From Geobacter sp. (GTDB taxonomy: Bacteria; Desulfobacterota; Desulfuromonadia; Geobacterales; Pseudopelobacteraceae), in the NCBI GenBank assembly GCA_027346925.1, contig DAIERH010000156.1, positions 1 to 5,644 of the forward strand: a stretch of DNA of 5,644 nucleotides, written 5' to 3'. The position numbers were made by a program, and so were the translations under genes. Below, one piece after another: positions 1 to 5,644 of the stretch (positions are counted from its first letter, which is position 1; each line of letters begins with the position of its first letter). Below the pieces are notes generated by a model, which saw only the letters and a list, made by a program, of their open reading frames with translations, had not been told where the DNA came from and ran no database searches.

Positions 1-94
1 AGTCGATTCGATAACTATATTATTTAACAGCAGATTGTGATATGTGGTGGAGAATCAATACAGGCACTAGCAGCGTTCGAGGGGGAACACCGTC

Positions 95-640
95 ATGCAG
101 AAAGAATCGAGGATATCTTTGCTTCCAGCGGTATTGGTCGTTGTGGCATCCTTGTTGTCGGCGTATGTTACCGGCAGGGTCATGCTGATGCAGCAGGCCA
201 TGGTTTTGCAGGAAACCCGTGAAAAGATTGCCGGAGATGCCGCATATAAGGGACTGCAAAAGGTCAGGCAGCTGTCGTATGAGCTGAACGGGCTTGCCGA
301 GCAGTTGATCGGCTCAATCGAGAGCAGGTACGGTGGGTATCAACTCGCCAAGATATCAGAAAAAATCAGGGACAAGGGAAACGAGCTCTATTTTCAAGCA
401 GGCTCTCCCTTTGCGAACAATGCCCTGGAGATCGTCCAGGCTAGCGAGGATTATGTAACTGCCAGGGACGGGGATAAAGCGGAAAAGGTAAAACTGCTGA
501 ACAAACTGAAGGAGAGCAGAAAACGCTTTTTTGCAGAATATTCAAAGGAAATGGCACAATATCAGCCGCATGCCGTTCCCGACAAAGTCCTTAATGAGGT
601 GCTGCCGCGGCAGTTGTTGAAAATCATGGATGTAAAGTAG
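95..640 (+). CDS. Hypothetical single-pass membrane-anchored helical protein
   Basis: I do not recognise this 181-residue protein. A short basic N-terminus is followed by a hydrophobic stretch at about residues 7-27, which reads as an uncleaved membrane anchor or signal anchor. The rest (about 28-181) is hydrophilic and rich in Lys, Glu, Gln and Leu, with heptad-like helical stretches at about 33-75 and 127-155. This suggests an extracytoplasmic helical bundle or coiled coil. No cysteine is visible, so it is not a lipoprotein and has no disulfides. No HAMP, kinase, methyl-accepting or enzymatic motif follows the helices, although the layout loosely resembles the sensor half of a chemoreceptor. 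The start is ATG 95, preceded by a G-rich GAGGGGGA at 79-86, which is a plausible but slightly distant ribosome binding site. Base composition looks more AT-rich than the downstream genes. It ends 29 bases before the MFS gene on the same strand, so cotranscription is likely. A role accessory to that transporter is only inference. Confidence 0.75.
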   Translation: MQKESRISLLPAVLVVVASLLSAYVTGRVMLMQQAMVLQETREKIAGDAAYKGLQKVRQLSYELNGLAEQLIGSIESRYGGYQLAKISEKIRDKGNELYFQAGSPFANNALEIVQASEDYVTARDGDKAEKVKLLNKLKESRKRFFAEYSKEMAQYQPHAVPDKVLNEVLPRQLLKIMDVK

Positions 641-660
641 GCGCTACCTGTGCACCGGAT

Positions 661-690
661 GGGGGAGGCATGTCAAAGGGGAAGGCAATG
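661..690 (+). promoter_or_regulatory. Purine-rich ribosome binding region with two candidate starts for the MFS gene
   Basis: GGGGGAGG at 661-668 lies only one base before ATG 670, too close for normal initiation there. A second purine run, AAGGGG at 676-681, lies six bases before the in-frame ATG 688, which is good spacing. The sequence therefore favours initiation at 688, giving a protein six residues shorter, although 670 is the longest reading. The hydrophobic first membrane segment begins after residue 9, so both starts leave it intact. Confidence 0.5.
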
Positions 691-1899
691 ACCGTGTTCA
701 GCCTGCCGGTCATCGTGGCGGCCCTGGGCTATTTCGTCGATATCTACGACCTGGTGCTGTTCAGCATCGTGCGCGTCCCGAGCCTGAAGGGGATCGGCAT
801 CTCCGGTCAGGAACTGATCGACAAGGGGGTCATACTGCTCAACATGCAGATGATCGGTATGCTGCTGGGCGGCATCCTGTGGGGGATACTGGGTGACCGC
901 AAGGGCAGGCTGAAGATCATGTTCGGCTCGATCTTTCTCTACTCGGTCGCCAACCTGGCCAACTCCATGGTGACCTCCATGGAGGCCTATGCCGCCCTCA
1001 GGTTCATTGCCGGTGTCGGCCTGGCGGGCGAACTGGGGGCCGGGATCACCTTGGTGAGCGAGGTGCTGCACAAGAGCATGCGCGGCTACGGGACCATGAT
1101 CGTGGCTTCGGTCGGCGTCTCCGGCGCGATCCTGGCCAATTTCATCGCCAAGGCATTCGACTGGCGCAGCGCCTTCGTGATCGGCGGCGTCCTGGGGCTG
1201 ATGCTCCTGCTCTTGCGGCTGGGGGTGGCCGAGTCGGGCATGTTCAAGGGGATGGAGTCACGTCAGGTGCGGCGCGGAAACTTCCTCTCACTCTTCACCA
1301 GCACGGACCGTTTCGGGCGTTTCCTTCACTCGATCATGATCGGCCTCCCCTCTTGGTTCGTGGTGGGGGTCCTGATCACCTTTTCCCCCGAGTTTGCCAA
1401 GGTGCTGAACGTCCAGGGGGTTGTCAACGCCGGGAATAGCGTCATGTTCTGCTACCTGGGACTGGTGTTCGGCGACTTTGCCAGCGGTGCCATGAGCCAG
1501 TTGTTGCAAAGCCGGCGCAAGGTGGTGTTGATCTTTCTGGCCATCACCGTCGTTGCCATCGCGGTCAATTTCCTGGGCGCGGGGATCAGCGCCGCGGCCT
1601 TCTACGGCATCTGCTGCCTGCTTGGCTTCGGCATCGGCTACTGGGCCATCTTCGTCACGGTCGCCGCCGAACAGTTCGGAACCAACCTGCGCGCCACCGT
1701 GGCAACCACCGTGCCAAATTTCGTGCGCGGCATGACGGTGCCCATCACCCTCCTGTTCCAACTGCTGCGCAAGCCTCTCGGCATCCAGGGGAGCGCCTTG
1801 TGCGTCGGGGCGCTCTGCATGGCTGTGGCGCTCTTTTCCCTGTGGCGGCTGCAGGAGACCTTTCACAAGGACCTGGACTATTTCGAGGAATACCTCTGA
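670..1899 (+). CDS. MFS transporter, metabolite:H+ symporter-like
   Basis: This is a 409-residue integral inner-membrane protein of the major facilitator superfamily, with about 12 hydrophobic segments and a typical MFS length. Segment 1 carries two acidic residues (D24 and D27 in VDIYDLVLF). The loop between segments 2 and 3 holds the MFS signature motif A as GILGDRKGR (residues 72-80). Segment 4 reads RFIAGVGLAGELG from R111, with a G-E pair at 120-121 that recalls the MHS/ProP branch of proton-coupled solute symporters. An AESGMF stretch after segment 6 resembles the ESP motif that ends the first half of such proteins. The soluble C-terminal tail is acidic (ETFHKDLDYFEEYL). It probably moves a small organic solute using the proton gradient; neither substrate nor direction can be read from sequence. 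It is not recognisably related to the drug pump encoded convergently. It lies 29 bases after the unknown membrane protein, and its transcript should end at the hairpin 24 bases downstream. The start may be ATG 688 on ribosome-binding-site spacing. Confidence 0.9.
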   Translation: MSKGKAMTVFSLPVIVAALGYFVDIYDLVLFSIVRVPSLKGIGISGQELIDKGVILLNMQMIGMLLGGILWGILGDRKGRLKIMFGSIFLYSVANLANSMVTSMEAYAALRFIAGVGLAGELGAGITLVSEVLHKSMRGYGTMIVASVGVSGAILANFIAKAFDWRSAFVIGGVLGLMLLLLRLGVAESGMFKGMESRQVRRGNFLSLFTSTDRFGRFLHSIMIGLPSWFVVGVLITFSPEFAKVLNVQGVVNAGNSVMFCYLGLVFGDFASGAMSQLLQSRRKVVLIFLAITVVAIAVNFLGAGISAAAFYGICCLLGFGIGYWAIFVTVAAEQFGTNLRATVATTVPNFVRGMTVPITLLFQLLRKPLGIQGSALCVGALCMAVALFSLWRLQETFHKDLDYFEEYL

Positions 1900-1922
1900 A
1901 ATAGAAGCGTATCGCCCTGAGT

Positions 1923-1966
1923 ACCATGAAAAAAGCCGCCCGGAAACGGGCGGCTTTTTTCATGGT
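1923..1966. terminator. Bidirectional intrinsic terminator between convergent genes
   Basis: Two perfectly complementary 20-base arms (1923-1942 and 1947-1966) enclose a GAAA loop on the plus strand. The stem core is GC-rich (GCCGCCCG with CGGGCGGC), flanked by A6 on the left and T6 on the right. The RNA of either strand therefore has a strong hairpin followed by a U run. It sits 23 bases after the MFS stop and 14 bases beyond the end of the convergent pump gene, so it can end both operons. The A/T runs and an outer CCATG/CATGG extend the pairing beyond the core. Confidence 0.93.
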
Positions 1967-1980
1967 GATGTGACGCACCT

Positions 1981-3543
1981 TCAGTGCCCCATGCCGCCGC
2001 CATCCTGGTGCGAAGGGCGCTTGAGCAGCAGCAGGAGCGGCAGGATGGAGAGGAAGGCAAGGCCGATGATGAAATAGATGCGGTTGAAGGCCAGGGCACC
2101 GGCTTGGCGCCTGACCATGCCGTACACCATGCCCAGGGCGGTCTGGTCGGCCTGGGCCGAGGCAACCCCCTTTGTCACCAGGGTCTGCTTGAGCCCGGTG
2201 AAGCGCATCTGCCACGTGCTGCTGTAAGGTGTGACGTTGGCCGCCAGGGTGGTCTGGTAGAACTGCTCCAGCCGGGCCAGTAGCGTTGCGGAGATGGCGA
2301 TGCCCACGCTGCCGCCGATGTTGCGCAACAGGTTGAACATGCCGGTGGCGTTGCCCATCTCCGGCTTGGGAATGGTGGAGAGGGTGACGGTGGTCAGGGG
2401 GACGAAGATCATGGCCAGCCCAATCCCCAGGATCACCCGCGGCCAGACAAACGACCAGTAGGATGCCTCAAGGCTCAGGCGCTGCATGAGGAACATGGCG
2501 AAGGCCCCGATCAGGAGGCCGATCATGACGATTTTGCGGCCGTCGCGTTTGGCCAGGGCCGCCCCGACAAACGGCATGGTGATCAGGGTGGCCACGCCGC
2601 CGGGGGCCAGCACCATGCCGGCGTCGGTGGCCGAATAGCCCATCAGGGTCTGGAGGAAGAGCGGGATCAGCACGATCGAACTGTACAGGCAGAAGCCGAC
2701 AACGAACATGATGAAGTTGCCGGCCGAGAAGGAGATGTTCTTGAACAGGCGCAGGTTGATGATGGGGTGCTCATTGGTCAGTTCTACCCACACTAGCGCC
2801 ACCAGCGACACCACGGCGATGACGCTGAAGGTGACGATGAAGGAGGAACTGAACCAGTCGTCCTGCTGCCCCTTGTCCAGGACCACCTGCAGCCCACCCA
2901 TGCCGGTGGTGAGCAGGAGCAGGCCCCAGTAGTCGATCTTGATGGCCTGCCCCCCGCCGCGTCTCAGGTAGTCCGGGTCGAAGATGAAGAAGGCACACAT
3001 GATGGTGGCGATCAGGCCGATGGGGAGGTTGATGTAGAATATCCAGCGCCAGTTCAGGTTGTCGGTGATCCACCCCCCCAGGGCCGGGCCGACGATGGGA
3101 CCGAACATGGCACCGACCCCGAAGATGGCCATGGCCATGCCCCGCTGGTGGGGGGGAAATGTCTCCATCAGGATGGCCTGGCTGATGGGGATCAAGGCCC
3201 CGCCTGCCGCGCCCTGCAGCACGCGGAAGACGATCAGCGTGGCCAGGTTGGGGGCCGCGCCGCACAGAAGCGACGAGAGGGTGAAGAGGATGATGCAGGT
3301 CATCAGGAAGCGCTTGCGTCCGAACAGGCGCGCCAGCCAGCCGGTCATGGGGAGTACCACGGCGTTGGACACGAGGTAGGAGGTCAGCACCCAGGTGACC
3401 TCGTCGGTGCCGGCGTTGAGGCTCCCCTGCATGTGGGGCAGGGCAACGTTGGCCACCGAGGTGTCGATGATCTCCATGATGGCGGGGAGCATGACGGTAA
3501 TGGTGATGAGCCATTTGTTGATGGATTTGTCTTCTGAGGTCAT
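1981..3543 (-). CDS. emrB: EmrB/QacA-type (DHA2) MFS drug efflux pump
   Basis: This 520-residue inner-membrane protein has the length and about 14 hydrophobic segments typical of the DHA2 drug:H+ antiporter family. The DHA2 segment-1 motif is present as MEIIDTSVANVALP, with acidic E24 and D27. Motif A appears as GWLARLFGRKR (68-78), motif B as RVLQGAAGGALIP from R107, and antiporter motif C as GPIVGPALGGWI (148-159). A long hydrophilic loop before the last segment (around LEQFYQTTLAANV to VRRQAGALAF) is also usual. The protein ends in a short His/Gly-rich tail. By family knowledge it exchanges hydrophobic toxic compounds for protons and passes them to the adaptor and outer-membrane channel encoded just upstream. 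It is the last gene of that operon. ATG 3543 is the best start because the next in-frame Met (residue 18) would cut into segment 1. However, the bases before it (CATAACCAACC) show no Shine-Dalgarno match. The 77-base gap to the adaptor gene is largely a repeat. The actual drug substrates are unknown. Confidence 0.95.
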   Translation of the reverse strand: MTSEDKSINKWLITITVMLPAIMEIIDTSVANVALPHMQGSLNAGTDEVTWVLTSYLVSNAVVLPMTGWLARLFGRKRFLMTCIILFTLSSLLCGAAPNLATLIVFRVLQGAAGGALIPISQAILMETFPPHQRGMAMAIFGVGAMFGPIVGPALGGWITDNLNWRWIFYINLPIGLIATIMCAFFIFDPDYLRRGGGQAIKIDYWGLLLLTTGMGGLQVVLDKGQQDDWFSSSFIVTFSVIAVVSLVALVWVELTNEHPIINLRLFKNISFSAGNFIMFVVGFCLYSSIVLIPLFLQTLMGYSATDAGMVLAPGGVATLITMPFVGAALAKRDGRKIVMIGLLIGAFAMFLMQRLSLEASYWSFVWPRVILGIGLAMIFVPLTTVTLSTIPKPEMGNATGMFNLLRNIGGSVGIAISATLLARLEQFYQTTLAANVTPYSSTWQMRFTGLKQTLVTKGVASAQADQTALGMVYGMVRRQAGALAFNRIYFIIGLAFLSILPLLLLLKRPSHQDGGGMGH

Positions 3544-3562
3544 GGTTGGTTATGGTTTCATG

Positions 3563-3624
3563 GGACTTATAGGACATAGAGGACTTATAGGACCAATATG
3601 TCTTATAAGTCTCATAAGTCCTAT
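3563..3624. repeat. Intercistronic direct/inverted repeat with hairpin potential (GGACTTATAGGAC family)
   Basis: GGACTTATAGGAC occurs twice with an 18-base period (3563-3575 and 3581-3593). It is followed by inverted, slightly degenerate copies: GTCTTATAAGTC at 3600-3611 and ATAAGTCC at 3614-3621. In the minus-strand mRNA, 3600-3611 can pair with 3582-3593 over 12 positions with one A-C mismatch and a six-base loop. An outer 8-bp stem joins 3614-3621 to 3563-3570. No U run follows in the direction of transcription, so it does not look like an intrinsic terminator. The AT-rich repeat contrasts with the surrounding GC-rich coding sequence. The adaptor gene's TAG stop (3623-3621) lies inside it. 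Short multicopy intergenic repeats of this look are, from memory, common in Geobacter-like genomes; the copy number here cannot be seen from one window. Confidence 0.85.
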
Positions 3625-4769
3625 TTAAAGGGGTTCAGGTCCCGCAGCACATCCTTTGCCGTTCGCCCCACCATAACCGTGGGGATGACGCTCATCCCCA
3701 CCCTGAGCAGGTGTTCCGGGTCGCTCTTGCTGTCAATGACGATCTTGACCGGCACCCGCTGGACCACCTTGACGTAGTTGCCGGTGGCGTTCTCCGGCGG
3801 CAGCAGCGAGAAGGCCGCACCGGTGCCGGCCATGATGCTGTCAACCTTTCCGGTGAAGGTACGGCCGGGATAGGCGTCAACCGTGAATTCCACCGGCTGG
3901 CCCGTCCTGATGTACGTCAACTGGCTCTCCTTGTAGTTGGCCGTGATCCAGGCGTCCTTGAGTGGCACCAGGGCCATCAGCAACTGCCCGGCCTGGACGT
4001 TGATGCCCGGTTCGATGGACTTTTTGGTGATATAACCATCACGCGGGGCAACGACACGGGTGTAGGAGAGTTGCAGACGTGCCTCCTCCAGTTGCGCCCT
4101 GCGCTGGAGGATCTTGGCCTTGTTGCCTCCCTTGGCCGCCAATCCCGCCTCAGCCAGGAAGCGTTTGAGCGCCTCTTGCGCCTCCCTCAACTGGGAGTCG
4201 GCCACGCGCTTGGCGGTCTTGAGACGGTCGAGCTGTTCCCTGGGGAGCACCTCGCGTTTGAAAAGCGCCTCGCCCCGTTGCAGGTCCAGCACGGCCTGGT
4301 CAAACTTGGCCTTGGCAAGCTGGACCGTGGCCCTGGCGCCCTCGGCCTTCAGGTAGTCACCGCCTGTCTCGTTCTTGGCCACGCCGACGCCGGCCTCGGC
4401 CTTGGCAACCTCCACCCGGTAGTCGCTCGCGTCCAGTTCCGCCAGCAGGTTCCCCTGCTTCACGAACTGGTTGTCTTCCACCAGTACCCGCTTGACGGTA
4501 CCGGCTACCTTGAACGAGACGGGGACGGTGCGGGCCTCGATGAAGGCGTTGTCGGTCTCGATGTGGGTCTGGCTCCTGATCCACCAGCGCAGTCCGAACC
4601 AGCCGCCGACGATGGTCACGATCAGCAGGATTACCAGTGCCTTGTGCCGCTTGGAGATGCCGTTTTTTGCCGGACGTGGCGATTCCGGTCCACTGGAGCG
4701 GGCGGTTTCCGGTTGAGATGAAATCCCTGACTCGTCCGTCTGGGCCGGGGAAGGTGTTTCGTCTGCCAT
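3621..4769 (-). CDS. emrA: EmrA-like periplasmic adaptor (HlyD/membrane fusion protein family)
   Basis: This 382-residue protein matches the usual length of EmrA-type adaptors. A 40-residue Ser/Pro/Glu-rich cytoplasmic tail precedes one membrane segment (about 43-60). Next comes the EmrA-typical HIETDNAFIEA at 69-79 and the first half of the biotinyl-lipoyl-like domain (VSFKVAGTV to LAELDASDY, about 84-117). A charged alpha-helical hairpin follows (about 118-233). The second lipoyl half starts at LSYTRVVAP (234-242), and the beta-barrel region includes WITANYKESQL (274-284). The family signature GAAFSLLPPENATGNYVKVV lies at about 317-336, followed by QRVPVKI. It should bridge the inner-membrane pump and the TolC-type channel, in line with its position between them. 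Start ATG 4769 has a strong GGAGGA at 4775-4780, five bases upstream. The gap from the channel gene is only 23 bases, so the two are probably cotranscribed. The stop codon lies within the downstream repeat, but the C-terminus looks full length, so I see no functional truncation. Confidence 0.95.
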   Translation of the reverse strand: MADETPSPAQTDESGISSQPETARSSGPESPRPAKNGISKRHKALVILLIVTIVGGWFGLRWWIRSQTHIETDNAFIEARTVPVSFKVAGTVKRVLVEDNQFVKQGNLLAELDASDYRVEVAKAEAGVGVAKNETGGDYLKAEGARATVQLAKAKFDQAVLDLQRGEALFKREVLPREQLDRLKTAKRVADSQLREAQEALKRFLAEAGLAAKGGNKAKILQRRAQLEEARLQLSYTRVVAPRDGYITKKSIEPGINVQAGQLLMALVPLKDAWITANYKESQLTYIRTGQPVEFTVDAYPGRTFTGKVDSIMAGTGAAFSLLPPENATGNYVKVVQRVPVKIVIDSKSDPEHLLRVGMSVIPTVMVGRTAKDVLRDLNPFK

Positions 4770-4792
4770 ATAAATCCTCCGCTTATGTGCGT

Positions 4793-5644
4793 CTACAGCT
4801 CGCCGATGGCCCGTCTCAGGCGTGCCGAGGCCACCTGGAAATCGAACAGCGCCCGGTAGTAATCGCTTCTGGTCTGGGTCAGCAGGGTCTGGGCATCCAG
4901 CACCTCGGTGGCGGTGCCGACCCGTTCCTTGTAACGTTCATGGTTGATGCGCAGGTTTTCCTCGCTCTGGCGGATGGCGGCCTCGGTTACGCCGATGCGC
5001 TCCTGGGCGACGCGCATGTCGTTTTGGGCCGTGGCGATCTCCAACTGCACCTGGGACTCGCTCTGACGCAGGGTGTCCTGATTCCTGGAGCGGGAGCGGA
5101 CGGCCCGTTCCCGTGCCGAAGTGGTGGCAAAACCGTCAAACAGGTTCATCTTGAGACCGATGGTGGCGGACATGATGGTCTGTTCGGTCACCTTGTCGTT
5201 CTGGACGTAATCCAGCGCCAGCCGCGTATAGAGCTCGGGGAAGAAATTGCTGCTGTTTTCCTTCACCTCTGCCTCGCTGGCCTCGACCGCCTTGTGCAAG
5301 GCCTGGATTTCGGGGCGCCGGGCGAGCAGGCTGCGGTCGTCCGGATGGATATCTTTGCTGGTGACGATGGCGGCTTTTTCATCCAGTTCGCCCCGGAATC
5401 CCTGCTCGGCTCCGGTCAGGAAGTTGAGTTGCAGCCAGGCGTTCTCCCGGCGGTTCCTTGCGGTCAACAGATTTTGACGGGCCGCAGCAAGGCGCACGTC
5501 GGCCTGGAGCACGTCGTTGCGGGTGACCACCCCTTCCTCGAAAAGCGCTTGGGCAACCTGCCGGTGCTGTTCCACCTGAGTGACTTCTTCCTCCGCGGCA
5601 ACCACCAGTCTGCCCGCTTCGAGGATGCCGAAGTATGCCTCGAT
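4793..5644 (-). CDS. TolC-family outer-membrane efflux channel, C-terminal part (5' end beyond window)
   Basis: The frame is open from the window edge (IEAYFGILEAGRL) to TAG at 4795-4793, giving 283 visible residues. The GTG at 5605 is an internal codon and not the start, because typical family sequence continues upstream of it. Complete TolC-like proteins are usually about 420-490 residues, so roughly the first third, including the signal peptide, is missing. The visible part has the end of the first OEP repeat, with a long helical hairpin (LFEEGVVTRNDVLQADVRLA from residue 34). The second repeat begins at RRPEI (109-113), continues through FFPEL (134-138) and NLFDGF (167-172), and then a second hairpin ending RYKERVGTATEVLDAQ (237-252). 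By family knowledge it forms a trimeric beta-barrel plus periplasmic tunnel that docks on the adaptor and carries substrates out of the cell. It is the first visible gene of the export operon; any promoter or regulator lies beyond the window. Whether it serves only this pump is not known. Confidence 0.93.
   Translation of the reverse strand: MEAYFGILEAGRLVVAAEEEVTQVEQHRQVAQALFEEGVVTRNDVLQADVRLAAARQNLLTARNRRENAWLQLNFLTGAEQGFRGELDEKAAIVTSKDIHPDDRSLLARRPEIQALHKAVEASEAEVKENSSNFFPELYTRLALDYVQNDKVTEQTIMSATIGLKMNLFDGFATTSARERAVRSRSRNQDTLRQSESQVQLEIATAQNDMRVAQERIGVTEAAIRQSEENLRINHERYKERVGTATEVLDAQTLLTQTRSDYYRALFDFQVASARLRRAIGEL

Noticed and set aside
1..94. Possible promoters in the leader: TATTAT at 18-23, TTGTGA at 35-40, and a GGCAC-type sigma-54-like element at 63-67
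   Set aside because: The -35 partner of TATTAT would fall at or beyond the window edge. TTGTGA has no good -10 partner at 16-18 bases. The GGCAC element lacks a GC at the required spacing for sigma-54.
380..403. NELYFQAG in the unknown protein resembles a TEV protease site
   Set aside because: The key P6 Glu is shifted by one residue and P1' is Ala. It is a chance similarity in a native-looking gene, not a cloning tag.
974..985. Palindrome CCTCCATGGAGG within the MFS gene
   Set aside because: It is a short palindrome inside a coding region, explained by codons for Thr-Ser-Met-Glu-Ala; nothing suggests an operator.
1288..1866. Antisense open frame within the MFS gene
   Set aside because: The product is rich in His, Asp, Gln and Gly without domain character, and it shadows a well-supported transporter frame.
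2771..3577. A 268-codon frame on the minus strand overlapping emrB in another frame
   Set aside because: The translation is an Arg/His/Pro-rich low-complexity product typical of a shifted frame of a GC-rich gene. The emrB frame carries all the family motifs.
3563..3624. CRISPR array or intrinsic terminator reading of the repeat
   Set aside because: There are too few and too short units, with 5-base spacing and inverted copies, so it is not a CRISPR. No U run follows the hairpin in the operon direction, so it is not a standard terminator.
3711..4721. A 336-codon open frame on the plus strand opposite emrA
   Set aside because: It is antisense to a clear EmrA gene. Its translation has no recognisable domain, and long open antisense frames are expected in GC-rich coding DNA.

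Overview
The window is a GC-rich, densely coded bacterial chromosomal segment. It holds five protein genes in two convergent groups, separated by one shared terminator. The tripartite export operon and the short GGACTTATAGGAC-type intergenic repeat suggest a Gram-negative bacterium, possibly a Geobacter-like member of Desulfuromonadota. The outer-membrane and adaptor genes make Gram-negative near certain. The genus-level guess is inference from pattern memory and was not tested.

Left part (1-1899, plus strand). A short leader precedes a 181-residue protein of unknown function with one N-terminal membrane segment and a helical, charged extracytoplasmic body (95-640). After 29 bases comes a 12-segment major facilitator superfamily (MFS) transporter (670-1899). 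Its motifs recall the metabolite:H+ symporter type, but its substrate cannot be read from sequence. Its true start may be the ATG at 688. The two genes are probably cotranscribed.

Centre (1900-1980). An 81-base gap between convergent stop codons contains a perfect 20-bp stem with a GAAA loop. The stem has A6 and T6 runs on its two sides, as expected for a bidirectional intrinsic terminator.

Right part (1981-5644, minus strand). Read in the direction of transcription, the order is a TolC-family outer-membrane channel (5' end cut by the window edge), an EmrA-like HlyD-family periplasmic adaptor, and an EmrB/QacA-like 14-segment DHA2 MFS pump. Together these encode one complete tripartite efflux machine spanning both membranes. 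The channel and adaptor genes are 23 bases apart, with a strong ribosome binding site before the adaptor gene. The adaptor and pump genes are separated by 77 bases, most of which is a repeat able to fold into a two-tier hairpin. This repeat supplies the adaptor gene's stop codon, and the pump gene has no visible Shine-Dalgarno sequence.

The gene content is that of ordinary efflux and transport. I found no phage, IS element, CRISPR array, tRNA, rRNA or defence system. The points most worth a second look are the repeat between the adaptor and pump genes with its possible effect on pump expression, and the unknown membrane-anchored protein paired with the first transporter.
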